Assembly (NCBI GenBank): GCA_963783945.1
Contig: CAWAPS010000002.1
Location: forward strand, 62,001 to 126,000
DNA from: CAWAPS01 sp963783945
GTDB taxonomy: Bacteria > Actinomycetota > Acidimicrobiia > Acidimicrobiales > Palsa-688
Direction: 5' to 3'
DNA: 64,000 nt
Positions within the stretch are counted from its first letter, which is position 1; every line of letters begins with the position of its first letter. A program made the translations under genes and the position numbers. This document shows, in pieces, positions 16,841-25,411 of the stretch. The notes under the pieces were generated by a model, which was not told the origin of the DNA, did no database searches, and saw only the letters and a list, made by a program, of their open reading frames with translations.

Positions 16841-18337
16841 ATGAACGTCGCCCTGCTTGTGGAAATGGTGGCCGAGGGGGCGCCGGACCGGGTCATCGTG
16901 GGCACCCGGGAAGGCGGGCTGACCGCGGAAGCCGTGCTGGCCAAAGCTCGGAGCGCGGGCCGGATGTTTCTGGCCGCCGGCGCTCACAATGTGGGCTTCC
17001 TCGACCTCAACTCCGCCGCCTTTCCGGTCGCCATGCTGGGTGCCGCCGCCGCCGGCATCCCGTTCGCTCCCGTCAACTACCGGCTGACAGACGACCAGCT
17101 GGCTAGCGTGCTCCGCCAGCTGGCCCCGGGTGTCGTCGTGGCCGGGCCCGAGATGGTGGAGCGCGCCAGCTCGGTTGAGGGGATCCAGGTGATCACGACC
17201 GAGGAGCTGATGGCCGGTGACCCGGGCATACCGTCGGAGCCCGACCTTCCCTTCGTCGATCCCGAGGAGATCGCCGTCCTCCTCTTCACCAGCGGAACCA
17301 CCGGAGAGCCAAAAGCCGCCGTGCTGCGCCACCGGCACCTCACGTCCTACATCATCGGCACTGTTGAGTTCCTCTCCGCCGGCGACCACGAGGCGCAGCT
17401 GGTGTGCGTGCCGTCGTATCACATCGCCGGGGTCGCCGGGATTCTGAGCTCCGTCTTCGGGGGCCGGCGGGTCGTGTACCTATCGGCTTTCGATCCGGAG
17501 GAGTGGGTACGGCTGGCCCACGACGAAGGCGTCACCCAGGCCATGGTGGTGCCCACCATGCTCGGCCGAATATTGCCGGTGCTGGAGGAGCAAGGCATCT
17601 CGCTTCCCGCGCTGCACCACGTTTCCTACGGCGGCGGCCGCATGCCGGTGGAGCTGATCGAGCGAGCCATGGAGCTGCTGCCACACGTCAACTTCGTCAA
17701 CGCCTACGGCTTGACCGAGACCAGCTCGACCATCGCCGTCCTCACCCCGGATGACCATAGGGATTGCGTGGCCAGCGCCGATCCCGCGGTTCGCCGCCGG
17801 CTCGGTTCGGTTGGCCGGTCACTGCCCTCGGTGGAGATCGAGATCAGGGACCCCGAGGGTAAGGCCCTGCCGCCCGGGGAACGGGGCGAGATCTACGTTC
17901 GGGGTGAGCAGGTGGCCGGCGAGTATCTGGCCGGAAGCGCTTTGGTGGACGATGGCTGGTTTCCAACCAGAGATGCGGGATGGGTCGACGACGACGGATT
18001 CCTCTTTCTCGAAGGCCGGCTCGACGACGTGATCGTAAGGGGAGCGGAGAACCTTTCCCCCGGCGAGATCGAGGACACTCTTCTCGAACACCCGGCCGTC
18101 GCCGAAGCGACGGTGGTAGGCGTACCCGACGAGGAGTGGGGCGAGGCGGTCGCCGCCGCCGTGGTGCTGAAACCGGGCCAGACGGTCGCGGTGGACGAGC
18201 TCCGGGCCTTTGTCAGGGAGCGCCTGCGCTCGACGAAGACGCCGGAAGTGATTCAGATCCGGACGGAGATGCCGTACAACGAGACGGGGAAGCTGCTGCG
18301 CCGGGTCATCCGGCACGAGCTCAGCCAGGCGATTTGA
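16841..18337 (+). CDS. AMP-dependent acyl-CoA synthetase/ligase
   Basis: A 498-residue adenylate-forming enzyme that probably activates a carboxylic acid to its CoA thioester. Motifs: LLFTSGTTGEPKAAVLRH (P-loop A3), VNAYGLTETSSTIAVL (A5), GWFPTRDAGWVDDDGFLFLE (A7), DDVIVRGAENLSPGEIE (A8) and the late PYNETGKLLRR with the catalytic Lys. The N-terminus is short compared with full-length FadD. No Shine-Dalgarno is evident before the ATG. Converges with the phosphatase gene. Confidence 0.9.
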   Translation: MNVALLVEMVAEGAPDRVIVGTREGGLTAEAVLAKARSAGRMFLAAGAHNVGFLDLNSAAFPVAMLGAAAAGIPFAPVNYRLTDDQLASVLRQLAPGVVVAGPEMVERASSVEGIQVITTEELMAGDPGIPSEPDLPFVDPEEIAVLLFTSGTTGEPKAAVLRHRHLTSYIIGTVEFLSAGDHEAQLVCVPSYHIAGVAGILSSVFGGRRVVYLSAFDPEEWVRLAHDEGVTQAMVVPTMLGRILPVLEEQGISLPALHHVSYGGGRMPVELIERAMELLPHVNFVNAYGLTETSSTIAVLTPDDHRDCVASADPAVRRRLGSVGRSLPSVEIEIRDPEGKALPPGERGEIYVRGEQVAGEYLAGSALVDDGWFPTRDAGWVDDDGFLFLEGRLDDVIVRGAENLSPGEIEDTLLEHPAVAEATVVGVPDEEWGEAVAAAVVLKPGQTVAVDELRAFVRERLRSTKTPEVIQIRTEMPYNETGKLLRRVIRHELSQAI

Positions 18338-18379
18338 GCCTGATCGGTCGTCAGGCGTCGTGCATCGGATAAGCGGCGC

Positions 18380-19441
18380 TCATCCTAGAAGAAGCCGCCG
18401 CAGGTCGCTCGGGACGGACGGCTCAGCGGCCGCCGGGCCGGTCAGATAGCCCTCGATCCCGCCGTACCGCCGCTTCAGCTCGGCCAGGGCGGCCTGCATG
18501 GCCCACCGCGGTGTACGCAGGATCCCGGCGGCTACTTCAGGAGCGACCCCGCTCTCGGTGCGCAGACGTTCGGAGATGGCGGTCATCCGCTCCGGGCGGC
18601 GGTATCGGGACGTGAGCTCGTAGTCGTCCAGGATGTCCTCGTCGGTCACTCCGAGCACAGTCAGCAGCAGGGCGGCAACGATCCCGGTCCGGTCCTTGCC
18701 CGCGGTGCAATGAAATACCGCGGGTAGGCGGGAACCGTCCGCCAACCCGGTGAGGATGTACCCGACGCCCGGGGCCGAGGTCTCCAGCATGTGCAAGTAG
18801 ATATCAGCCAGGAACGACTCCCCATCAGCCAGCAGAGCGTCCACCGCCGGGGGTGGCGATCCCTCGCTGATCAGGGCGATGGACTCGACCGCGTAGGCTC
18901 CGGCCGGGAGGCGACTGGGTGCGGTTTCCCGCTCCGAGTCCCCTCGAAGATCGAAAACAGTTCGGATCCCCAGGCCGGTGAACAGATCCAGGTCCTGATC
19001 CTCGAGCGCCAGGGCGTCGGAGCGAAACACCCGCCCCCACCGGGTCCTTGCCCCTCCGGCGCCCACGTAACCGCCCAGGTCGCGGAAGTTGGTGGGGCCG
19101 GCGAAGCCCAGATTTCGCTCGCCCGCGACCACCGCACCCCCACCGCCGGACGGGGCCACGGAAACGAACGCCGGGCCGGCCGGCACCTCGTCGAGGACGA
19201 CCGAGCGGCGGCCGGCGTCCACCGTGAGGGCGTGACGGTGGTCGATCCCCTCAGGCGTGGAAGCCCACGCGATGTCGACCCGGTCACAGGCGCCCTCCGC
19301 CGTCCACCTGACGACCGCTCGGCGGCACTCGTCGCGCTCGAAGCTCACGCTCGTGACGGAGCAGATCACAGCCGCGATCCCGCCGACGGGCGGGGCCGGC
19401 CGCCCCTGCTCATCCTGAGAGACGCCATCTTCGGCCGTCAC
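18380..19441 (-). CDS. tyrosine/dual-specificity phosphatase (Y_phosphatase3 type)
   Basis: A 353-residue protein. The N-terminal 110 residues look beta-rich (an Ig or Fn3-like region). The phosphatase domain starts with GFAGPTNFRDLGGYVG and has TVFDLRGDSERE and the active-site loop FHCTAGKDRTGIVAALLL (C-x5-R). The C-terminus ends ELKRRYGGIEGYL. Such enzymes act on phosphotyrosine or on phosphoinositide-like substrates. Its start overlaps the end of zwf by 32 bases, so the two are probably cotranscribed. Confidence 0.85.
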   Translation of the reverse strand: MTAEDGVSQDEQGRPAPPVGGIAAVICSVTSVSFERDECRRAVVRWTAEGACDRVDIAWASTPEGIDHRHALTVDAGRRSVVLDEVPAGPAFVSVAPSGGGGAVVAGERNLGFAGPTNFRDLGGYVGAGGARTRWGRVFRSDALALEDQDLDLFTGLGIRTVFDLRGDSERETAPSRLPAGAYAVESIALISEGSPPPAVDALLADGESFLADIYLHMLETSAPGVGYILTGLADGSRLPAVFHCTAGKDRTGIVAALLLTVLGVTDEDILDDYELTSRYRRPERMTAISERLRTESGVAPEVAAGILRTPRWAMQAALAELKRRYGGIEGYLTGPAAAEPSVPSDLRRLLLG

Positions 19442-20897
19442 GGGTCAGCAGCTCGTTGGCTTCTCGCGGCCCCCAGCTCGCGGCCTGGTAGAGGGGGATG
19501 GGCTCGGTGGCGTGGGCCCACAGGTCCATCAAAGGATCGACGATGCGCCAGGCCCGCCCGACTTCGTCAGCCCGGACGAACAGGGTTGGATCGCCTACGA
19601 GAGCGTCGAGGAGCACCCGCTCGTAGGCCTCCGCCCCCGGCCCCTCGGCCTCGGTCGAATACACGAAATCCATGGACGCCTGGCGAATGTTGAACTCGTG
19701 GCCCGGGACCTTCGCCCCGAATTGAAGGCTGAGGCCTTCGTCCGGAAACACCCGGACTATGAGCGCGTCGGGCTGGTGAGCTCGATCGCCGGCCGGGAGG
19801 AAAGGCAACTGGGGTGGCTGTTTGAACTCCATGGCCACTTCGGTCACCCTGACCGGAAGTCGCTTGCCCGTCCTGACGTAAACCGGAACCCCGGCCCAGC
19901 GCCAGTTGTTGATGGTGAGGCGAAGAGCGACGAACGTCTCGGTCGAGCTGAGCGAGTCGACCCCTCGCTCCTCCCGGTACCCGGGCATCGGATTGTCCCG
20001 GGTCCCACCCCGGGCGTACTGACCCCGAACCGCGGTGAGGGCAGGGTCCTCCGCCTCTCCGACGGGGAGGATGGCCCGGAGGAGCTTGACCTTCTCGTCG
20101 CGTATGGCCTCGGGATGAAATGACGCCGGCGCCTCCATCAGCAATAGCGACAGCACCTGAAGCACATGGTTCTGGACGATATCGCGGACGGCGCCGGTGC
20201 CCTCGTAGAACCCGCCGCGGTCGCCCACTCCGATGGTCTCGGCCACGGTTATCTGCACGTTGTCCACCCACGTTCGGTTCCACATGGGTTCGAAGACCGA
20301 GGTGGCGAAACGGAGGGCCAAGAGGTTCTGGACCGTCTCCTTGGCCAGATAATGGTCTATACGAAAGATCTGCTCCTCGTCGAAGGCTACGGAGATCTCG
20401 GTGTAGAGCGCCCGGGCACTGTCCTCATCCCAACCGAAGGGCTTCTCGATCACCAGACGGGAGAATCCTCCGGCCGCGCCCTCACTCAACCCGGCCGCTC
20501 CCAGCAGCCTCGGGACGACGCCGAACAGCTGCGGCGGAGTGGCCAGATAGAACAGCCGGTTGCCGCTGGTACCCGAAATGTCGTCACCCTCCTTCAGCAA
20601 TTCGGCCAGCGTCTGATAGGTCGCGGGATCCTCGTAGCCGCCGGCCACATACCGCGCCTGGGATAGCAGCCGTTCCCAGCGCTCGGAGGTTCCTGGTCCC
20701 CCCTCGTCCCGTCCGAGCCGGCGGAACTCGGCGTCGGACATCTCCGTACGGCCCACCCCGATCAGGACGAACTCCAGGGGGAGGCGGCCTTCCGAAGCGA
20801 GCCTGCGCAGCGCAGGCAGGAGCTTGCGCCGGGTGAGGTCGCCCGATGCACCGAAGATGACCAGCGAGCACGGCGGCGACCGGCGCGAGGATTCCAC
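19410..20897 (-). CDS. zwf: glucose-6-phosphate 1-dehydrogenase
   Basis: Catalyses the first step of the oxidative pentose phosphate pathway, producing NADPH. The 495-residue product has the NADP-binding SLVIFGASGDLTRRKLLPAL, the active-site FRIDHYLAKETVQNLLALRF with the substrate Lys/His, and the later AWRIVDPLMDLW. Normal length. It lies downstream of the thiolase and HMGCS-like genes on the same strand, forming a long minus-strand run. Confidence 0.97.
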   Translation of the reverse strand: MESSRRSPPCSLVIFGASGDLTRRKLLPALRRLASEGRLPLEFVLIGVGRTEMSDAEFRRLGRDEGGPGTSERWERLLSQARYVAGGYEDPATYQTLAELLKEGDDISGTSGNRLFYLATPPQLFGVVPRLLGAAGLSEGAAGGFSRLVIEKPFGWDEDSARALYTEISVAFDEEQIFRIDHYLAKETVQNLLALRFATSVFEPMWNRTWVDNVQITVAETIGVGDRGGFYEGTGAVRDIVQNHVLQVLSLLLMEAPASFHPEAIRDEKVKLLRAILPVGEAEDPALTAVRGQYARGGTRDNPMPGYREERGVDSLSSTETFVALRLTINNWRWAGVPVYVRTGKRLPVRVTEVAMEFKQPPQLPFLPAGDRAHQPDALIVRVFPDEGLSLQFGAKVPGHEFNIRQASMDFVYSTEAEGPGAEAYERVLLDALVGDPTLFVRADEVGRAWRIVDPLMDLWAHATEPIPLYQAASWGPREANELLTRDGRRWRLSG

Positions 20898-20903
20898 CTT
20901 GGA

Positions 20904-22106
20904 TCAGGCCGACGGCTCGGCGCCGACCACCGAGACGAAGCTGACGCACTCTCCGGGCTGGCCACCCAGGTTGTGGGTGAGAGCCAGGCTCCGGCCCCGG
21001 TCGACGCTGACGATGCGGCGTTCCTCTGGTGCTTCGCCGCGCAGCTGCAGCCAGCACTCGTACATCATCCGCAATCCGGACGCCCCTATCGGGTGCCCGA
21101 AGGCTTTGAGGCCTCCGTCGGGATTGACGGGAAGCTCGCCGTCCAGATCGAACGTTCCCGCCAGCACCTCCTTCCAGCCGAAGCCCCGCTCGGCAAAACC
21201 AAGATCCTCCATCAGGACCAGCTCGGTCGGGGTGAAGCAGTCGTGTACCTCGGCCATGGCCAGCTCGGCCCTCGGGTCCTCCACCCCGGCCTGGGCGTAG
21301 GCATCCCGGGCCGACGACACCACCTCGGGGAAGGTGGTGAAATCGTAGGTGCTGTCGATATTTCCCCGTGCCGGCCCGGCCACAAACGAGAGGCCCTTGA
21401 CGTATAACGGCCGCTCGGTGTAGCGATGGGCGTCCTCCGCCCTGACCACGATGGCCGCAGCCGAGCCGTCCGACACCCCTGAGCAATCGAAGACGCCAAG
21501 CATCCCGGCGATGGGGGTGGCCCTGGCGATCACGTCCTTGGACACCTCCTTGCGGAACTGGGCCCTGCTGTTGCGGGCCCCGTTGTAGTGGTTCTTCCAG
21601 GCGATGCGGGTCAGCACCTCCTTGAGCTCGGCTTCGTCCACCCCGTATTTCTTGGCGTAGGCCGGCGCCAGCAGGCTGAACCGAGCCGGGGCGGTGGTCT
21701 CGGGCAGTGTGCCGTCATTGGGCAGGACCGAGCTCACGAGGCCGGAATAGCCCGAATCCTTGAGCTTTTCGACGCCCACCGCCATGGCCATGTCGATGGC
21801 CCCGGACGCCACTGCGTAGCAGGCGTTGCGCAAGGCCTCCGATCCGGTGGCGCACATGTTCTCCACCCGGGTTACCGGCTTGTCCTCGAGCCGCAGGACC
21901 TTCGAGAGGGTGAGTCCGGAGACGCCAGAACCGAGCGTCCCCAACCAGTACCCGTCGATGTCGTCCCGCCTCACGCCCGCCGACGACATGGCGGCTGCGG
22001 TCGACTCGATAAGCATGTCGTCGACCGACTTGTCCCAGTGCTCGCCGAAGTTGGTGCAACCCATGCCGACTATGGCCACCCGGTCCCTGATACCTCTCGA
22101 CGCCAT
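20904..22106 (-). CDS. SCP2-type thiolase (acetyl-CoA acetyltransferase-like)
   Basis: A 400-residue thiolase-fold protein. The start is ATG 22106, which shares a base with the stop of the upstream gene (TGATG overlap); the upstream open frame is ignored. The first active-site cysteine lies in VENMCATGSEALRNACYAV, the second conserved region is EVHDCFTPTELVLMEDLG and the late GGLKAFGHPIGASGLRM carries the His. It can act in condensation or retro-Claisen reactions. The tight coupling to the HMGCS-DUF35 protein suggests a complex. Confidence 0.92.
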   Translation of the reverse strand: MASRGIRDRVAIVGMGCTNFGEHWDKSVDDMLIESTAAAMSSAGVRRDDIDGYWLGTLGSGVSGLTLSKVLRLEDKPVTRVENMCATGSEALRNACYAVASGAIDMAMAVGVEKLKDSGYSGLVSSVLPNDGTLPETTAPARFSLLAPAYAKKYGVDEAELKEVLTRIAWKNHYNGARNSRAQFRKEVSKDVIARATPIAGMLGVFDCSGVSDGSAAAIVVRAEDAHRYTERPLYVKGLSFVAGPARGNIDSTYDFTTFPEVVSSARDAYAQAGVEDPRAELAMAEVHDCFTPTELVLMEDLGFAERGFGWKEVLAGTFDLDGELPVNPDGGLKAFGHPIGASGLRMMYECWLQLRGEAPEERRIVSVDRGRSLALTHNLGGQPGECVSFVSVVGAEPSA

Positions 22107-23542
22107 CAGGCCTCCTCTCGATCGTGCCGGCCCGCCGCGATCGGGCGGGCCTTCCAGAAGTAGTTGTGCACACCGCCGGCCGTGACGGTGCGCCGAAAGG
22201 TCATCTCGACCCGGTCGCCGATAGCGACCCGGGCCGGGTCGGCATCGGTCAGCTCGCAGCTGAAGCGGCCCCCACCGTCGAAGTCGACCACCGCGGCGAT
22301 GACCGGCGGGCTCGGTGAGTACGCCAGGTGGTCGATGGTGAACGTGGCGACCGTTGCCAGCTTGTCGGCCATCGGCACCTCGGCCATGCGGTCGGTCGCC
22401 TTGCAGCTGACACATACCCGGACCGCCGGCAGATGGACGGTCCCACACTCCTCGCAGCGGTGGCCCACGAACCCGAATTTGTACTGCACCGATCGGAGCG
22501 ACGGCGGCGCAGCCGGTCCGATGGGGTCGGGCCGCCGCGGTGGTTCCCGGTCGAGGAATCCCCGCCACGACAGGAAGTTCGAGTACGGAAGAGAATCGTC
22601 GCCTTCGGCGATCTGGGTGGCCACCTGGGCTTGGCGGCGATAGGTCGCCATCGCGTCCGTCACCTTGAACAGGACGGCGGTGGCCCCGTCGGCCAGCACG
22701 ACCAGGCCGATGATCTGCCCTGGCTGGGCCTGGTCCAAGACACTGGCCAGGAGGATCCCGGGATGGGCCGTGCCCGCGTTTCCCACCGTGACCGCCAGGT
22801 CATCGGCTACCCGGCTGACTCCTGCCCCGGCGCCGAAGGCTTTCACCGCCCGTCCGTGAGTGCCGGCGACCACGAGCACGTCGACGTCTCCCGGGGTCTT
22901 CCCGGCCTGCTTCAGGGCATCCGCGAACGCCGCGTCGGCGAGCGGAAGGTACGCGTGCTCCCCGAATCGCTCCTCCCAGACCCGCGACGACGCCGCCCCC
23001 GGGAGGCGCCACCGGTCGAGGAACTCCTCGGTTGCGCTGGCCTGAGCCAGCACCTCGGCGATCGGAGCGCCGGCTCCACCGAACACGAATGCGGCCGCTC
23101 CGTCGCCACCATCTCGCTCGTCGGCACCCCCCGGAAGGCCGGTGCGGATGTCGGAGAGCACAGCCATCGTGGGCCGCGGCGCCTCGGCCGCCATGAGCAA
23201 GGCCCCCACCCCGGAGCGCACCGAACCCATGACGTCGACCGCCAGCGCGCCCGGGTCGAGCCTGAGGGCGGCGTGGATGGTGTTGGCGTTGGTCTTGTCC
23301 AGATAAGGCGGGTTGGCGGTAGCGAACAGAAGGCGCTCCGGGCGACCCCCCTCGAGCGCCCGAAGGGCCCGGCGCCCGGCCTCGACCCCCATCGAGACGA
23401 CGTCTTCGTCGAAGCCGGCCACGGCTCTCGTCCCTTGGCCGCCGCCGGCGCCTAGCACCGCCGCGATCTGGGACCGCCTCAAACGGTAGTAGGGAATGTA
23501 CGCGCCGTAGGCGATCAATCCACCCCGACCTTCTGCAGCCAT
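22106..23542 (-). CDS. HMG-CoA synthase-like protein fused to DUF35 OB-fold
   Basis: The protein has two parts. The first 340 residues are an archaeal-type HMG-CoA synthase fold (GLIAYGAYIPYYRLRRSQIA, later NAGTAHPGILLASVLDQAQ). The C-terminal 130 residues are a DUF35 module: a zinc ribbon HRCEECGTVHLPAVRVCVSC and an OB-fold. The catalytic Cys region of true HMGCS (ACKAGT) reads GSVRSGVGAL here, so the nucleophile seems lost. ATG 23542 (MAAEGRGG) behind GGAG is preferred over the longer frame to 23566. In archaea DUF35 bridges thiolase and HMGCS. Confidence 0.85.
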   Translation of the reverse strand: MAAEGRGGLIAYGAYIPYYRLRRSQIAAVLGAGGGQGTRAVAGFDEDVVSMGVEAGRRALRALEGGRPERLLFATANPPYLDKTNANTIHAALRLDPGALAVDVMGSVRSGVGALLMAAEAPRPTMAVLSDIRTGLPGGADERDGGDGAAAFVFGGAGAPIAEVLAQASATEEFLDRWRLPGAASSRVWEERFGEHAYLPLADAAFADALKQAGKTPGDVDVLVVAGTHGRAVKAFGAGAGVSRVADDLAVTVGNAGTAHPGILLASVLDQAQPGQIIGLVVLADGATAVLFKVTDAMATYRRQAQVATQIAEGDDSLPYSNFLSWRGFLDREPPRRPDPIGPAAPPSLRSVQYKFGFVGHRCEECGTVHLPAVRVCVSCKATDRMAEVPMADKLATVATFTIDHLAYSPSPPVIAAVVDFDGGGRFSCELTDADPARVAIGDRVEMTFRRTVTAGGVHNYFWKARPIAAGRHDREEA

Positions 23543-23679
23543 GCCGTCTCCAGTCATCCCAAACAACTACACACAGCATGCGACAGCCCGGGAGGTTTGC
23601 GCTACCCCGGCGGCGAATCGGTCGAAGTCCGGCCCGGGGACCGCTGCGTAGGCATCGCTCATAGCCCCGGCTGACCCGG

Positions 23680-25411
23680 TCACGACAGCCGCAGGATGGC
23701 CACGCTGTCCGGGGTCAGGTTGAGACTCCCTTCGCCCAGCCGGATCGAGGGCGACGACGAGAGCAGCAGCCGGGCGCATTCGGGTAGAGGCAACGAAGCG
23801 ACACCCGCGCCCAGGTTGACCGCGATCATGCATTCAGCCCGCCGTACCAGGAGCCATCCCGCGTCCTCGTCGAAGGTCACGTCGGTCCGTTCGAGCCGAG
23901 GATCGGCCAGCGCAGGTATGTGGCGCCGGAGGGCGAGGAGTCTCCGGTACCAGTCGAGGACCTCGGCGTGCGGTGGCAGCGAGACCTCGGTCCAGTCGAG
24001 CTTGGACCGTTCGAACGTGGCCCGCGCCTGGGGATCGGGCACCGCTGCGGGATCCCATCCGAAGCTGGCGAATTCGCGGCGCCGGCCCTCGCTGACGGCC
24101 CGCCCGAGCGGCTCGGCGTGGTCGGTGAAGTATTGAAAAGGAGTCGACGCGGCCCATTCCTCCCCTTGGAACAGCATCGGCGTGAACGGCCCGGTCAACA
24201 TCGAGCGCGGCGGCGACCTTCAACCGGGGCTTGGAAGTGAGGGCGGCCAGCCGTTCGCCGAGGGCCCGGTTTCCGATCTGGTCGTGGTTCTGGGTGCAGA
24301 CAATGAACTGGTAGCCCCTGAGCCCGGCCGGGGCCCGGCCGTGCACCCTTCGCCGGTGCTCGGACCACTCGCCGTCGTATACCCACGCCTGGCGAAGGGC
24401 TTTGGCCAGCAGATGCACCGGCCCGAAGTCCCCGTAGTAGCCGCTGCGCTCCCCGGTGAGCGTGGCGTGCAGGGCATGGTGCCATTCGTCGGCCCACGCC
24501 GCGTCGAGGCCGAACCCTCCGCCGTCGGGGCTTTGCACTATGCGGGGCTCGTTGAGGTCGCTCTCAGCGATGAGAAACACCGGCCGTCGCACGTGACACG
24601 ACACTGCTTCCGCTTCCCGACCGACCTCTTCGAGGATGTGGACCGCGGATTGGTCCACGATGGCGTGAACCGCATCCAGGCGTAGCCCGTCACAGTGGTA
24701 GTCCCGCAGCCACATCAGGGCGTTGTCGACCACGAAGCGGCGGACCTCGGTGCTGTCCGCTCCGTCGAAGTTGATGGCATCTCCCCAGTTGGTGCGATAC
24801 CGCTCGGTGAAGTACGGCCCGAACTCCGCCATATAGTTCCCGGCCGGACCGACATGGTTGTAGACCACGTCGAGCACCACGCCGAGACCTCGGCCGTGGC
24901 AGGCGTCCACGAACCGTTTCAGCCCGTCCGGCCCCCCATAGGCGTGGTGCGGGGCGAATGGCGCCACCCCGTCGTATCCCCAACCTCGGCTGCCGGCGAA
25001 TTCGGCCACCGGCAGCAACTCCACCGCGTCGATGCCCAGTCCCACCAGATGGTCCAGCTTTTCCACGGCCGCATCGAAAGTTCCGGCGGGAGTGAAGGTA
25101 CCTACGTGCATCTCGTAGAGCACCGCGCCGGCCAGGGGTACTCCTCGCCAGCGGACGTCGCTCCACGAGAAAGCGGCGTGATCGACCACCTCGGATGCGC
25201 TGTCCACTCCGTCGGGCTGGGACGCCGACCGGGGGTCGGGCCGGAACGGACCGCGATCGACCGAGAACGCGTAGCGGCTGCCGGGCCCGGCTTCCTCGAC
25301 CTTCGCCTCCCACCAGCCATGCTCTACCGGTGTCATGCTGAGCCTCTGGCCCTCCACCCTCACCTCGACCCTCTCGGCCCCCGGTGACCAGACCCGGAAG
25401 GTGTGCGTCAC
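23680..25411 (-). CDS. treZ: malto-oligosyltrehalose trehalohydrolase (apparent frameshift)
   Basis: TreZ releases trehalose from maltooligosyltrehalose. GTG 25411 overlaps the treY stop (GTGA). Order: THTFRVWSPGAERVEVRV domain, the YEMHVGTFTPAGTF region, DVVYNHVGPAGNY, GLRLDAVHAI with the nucleophile Asp, AESDLNEP with the acid Glu, and TQNHDQIGNRALGERL. The frame then breaks near 24202: the continuation LTGPFTPMLFQGEEWAA is in another frame. The span is 3n+1, so one extra base (in CTCGATG) restores the gene. Confidence 0.88.

Noticed and set aside
20904..22568. 554-codon start for the thiolase
   Set aside because: The upstream part is a shadow of the HMGCS-DUF35 gene; ATG 22106 overlaps its stop and gives the family N-terminus.
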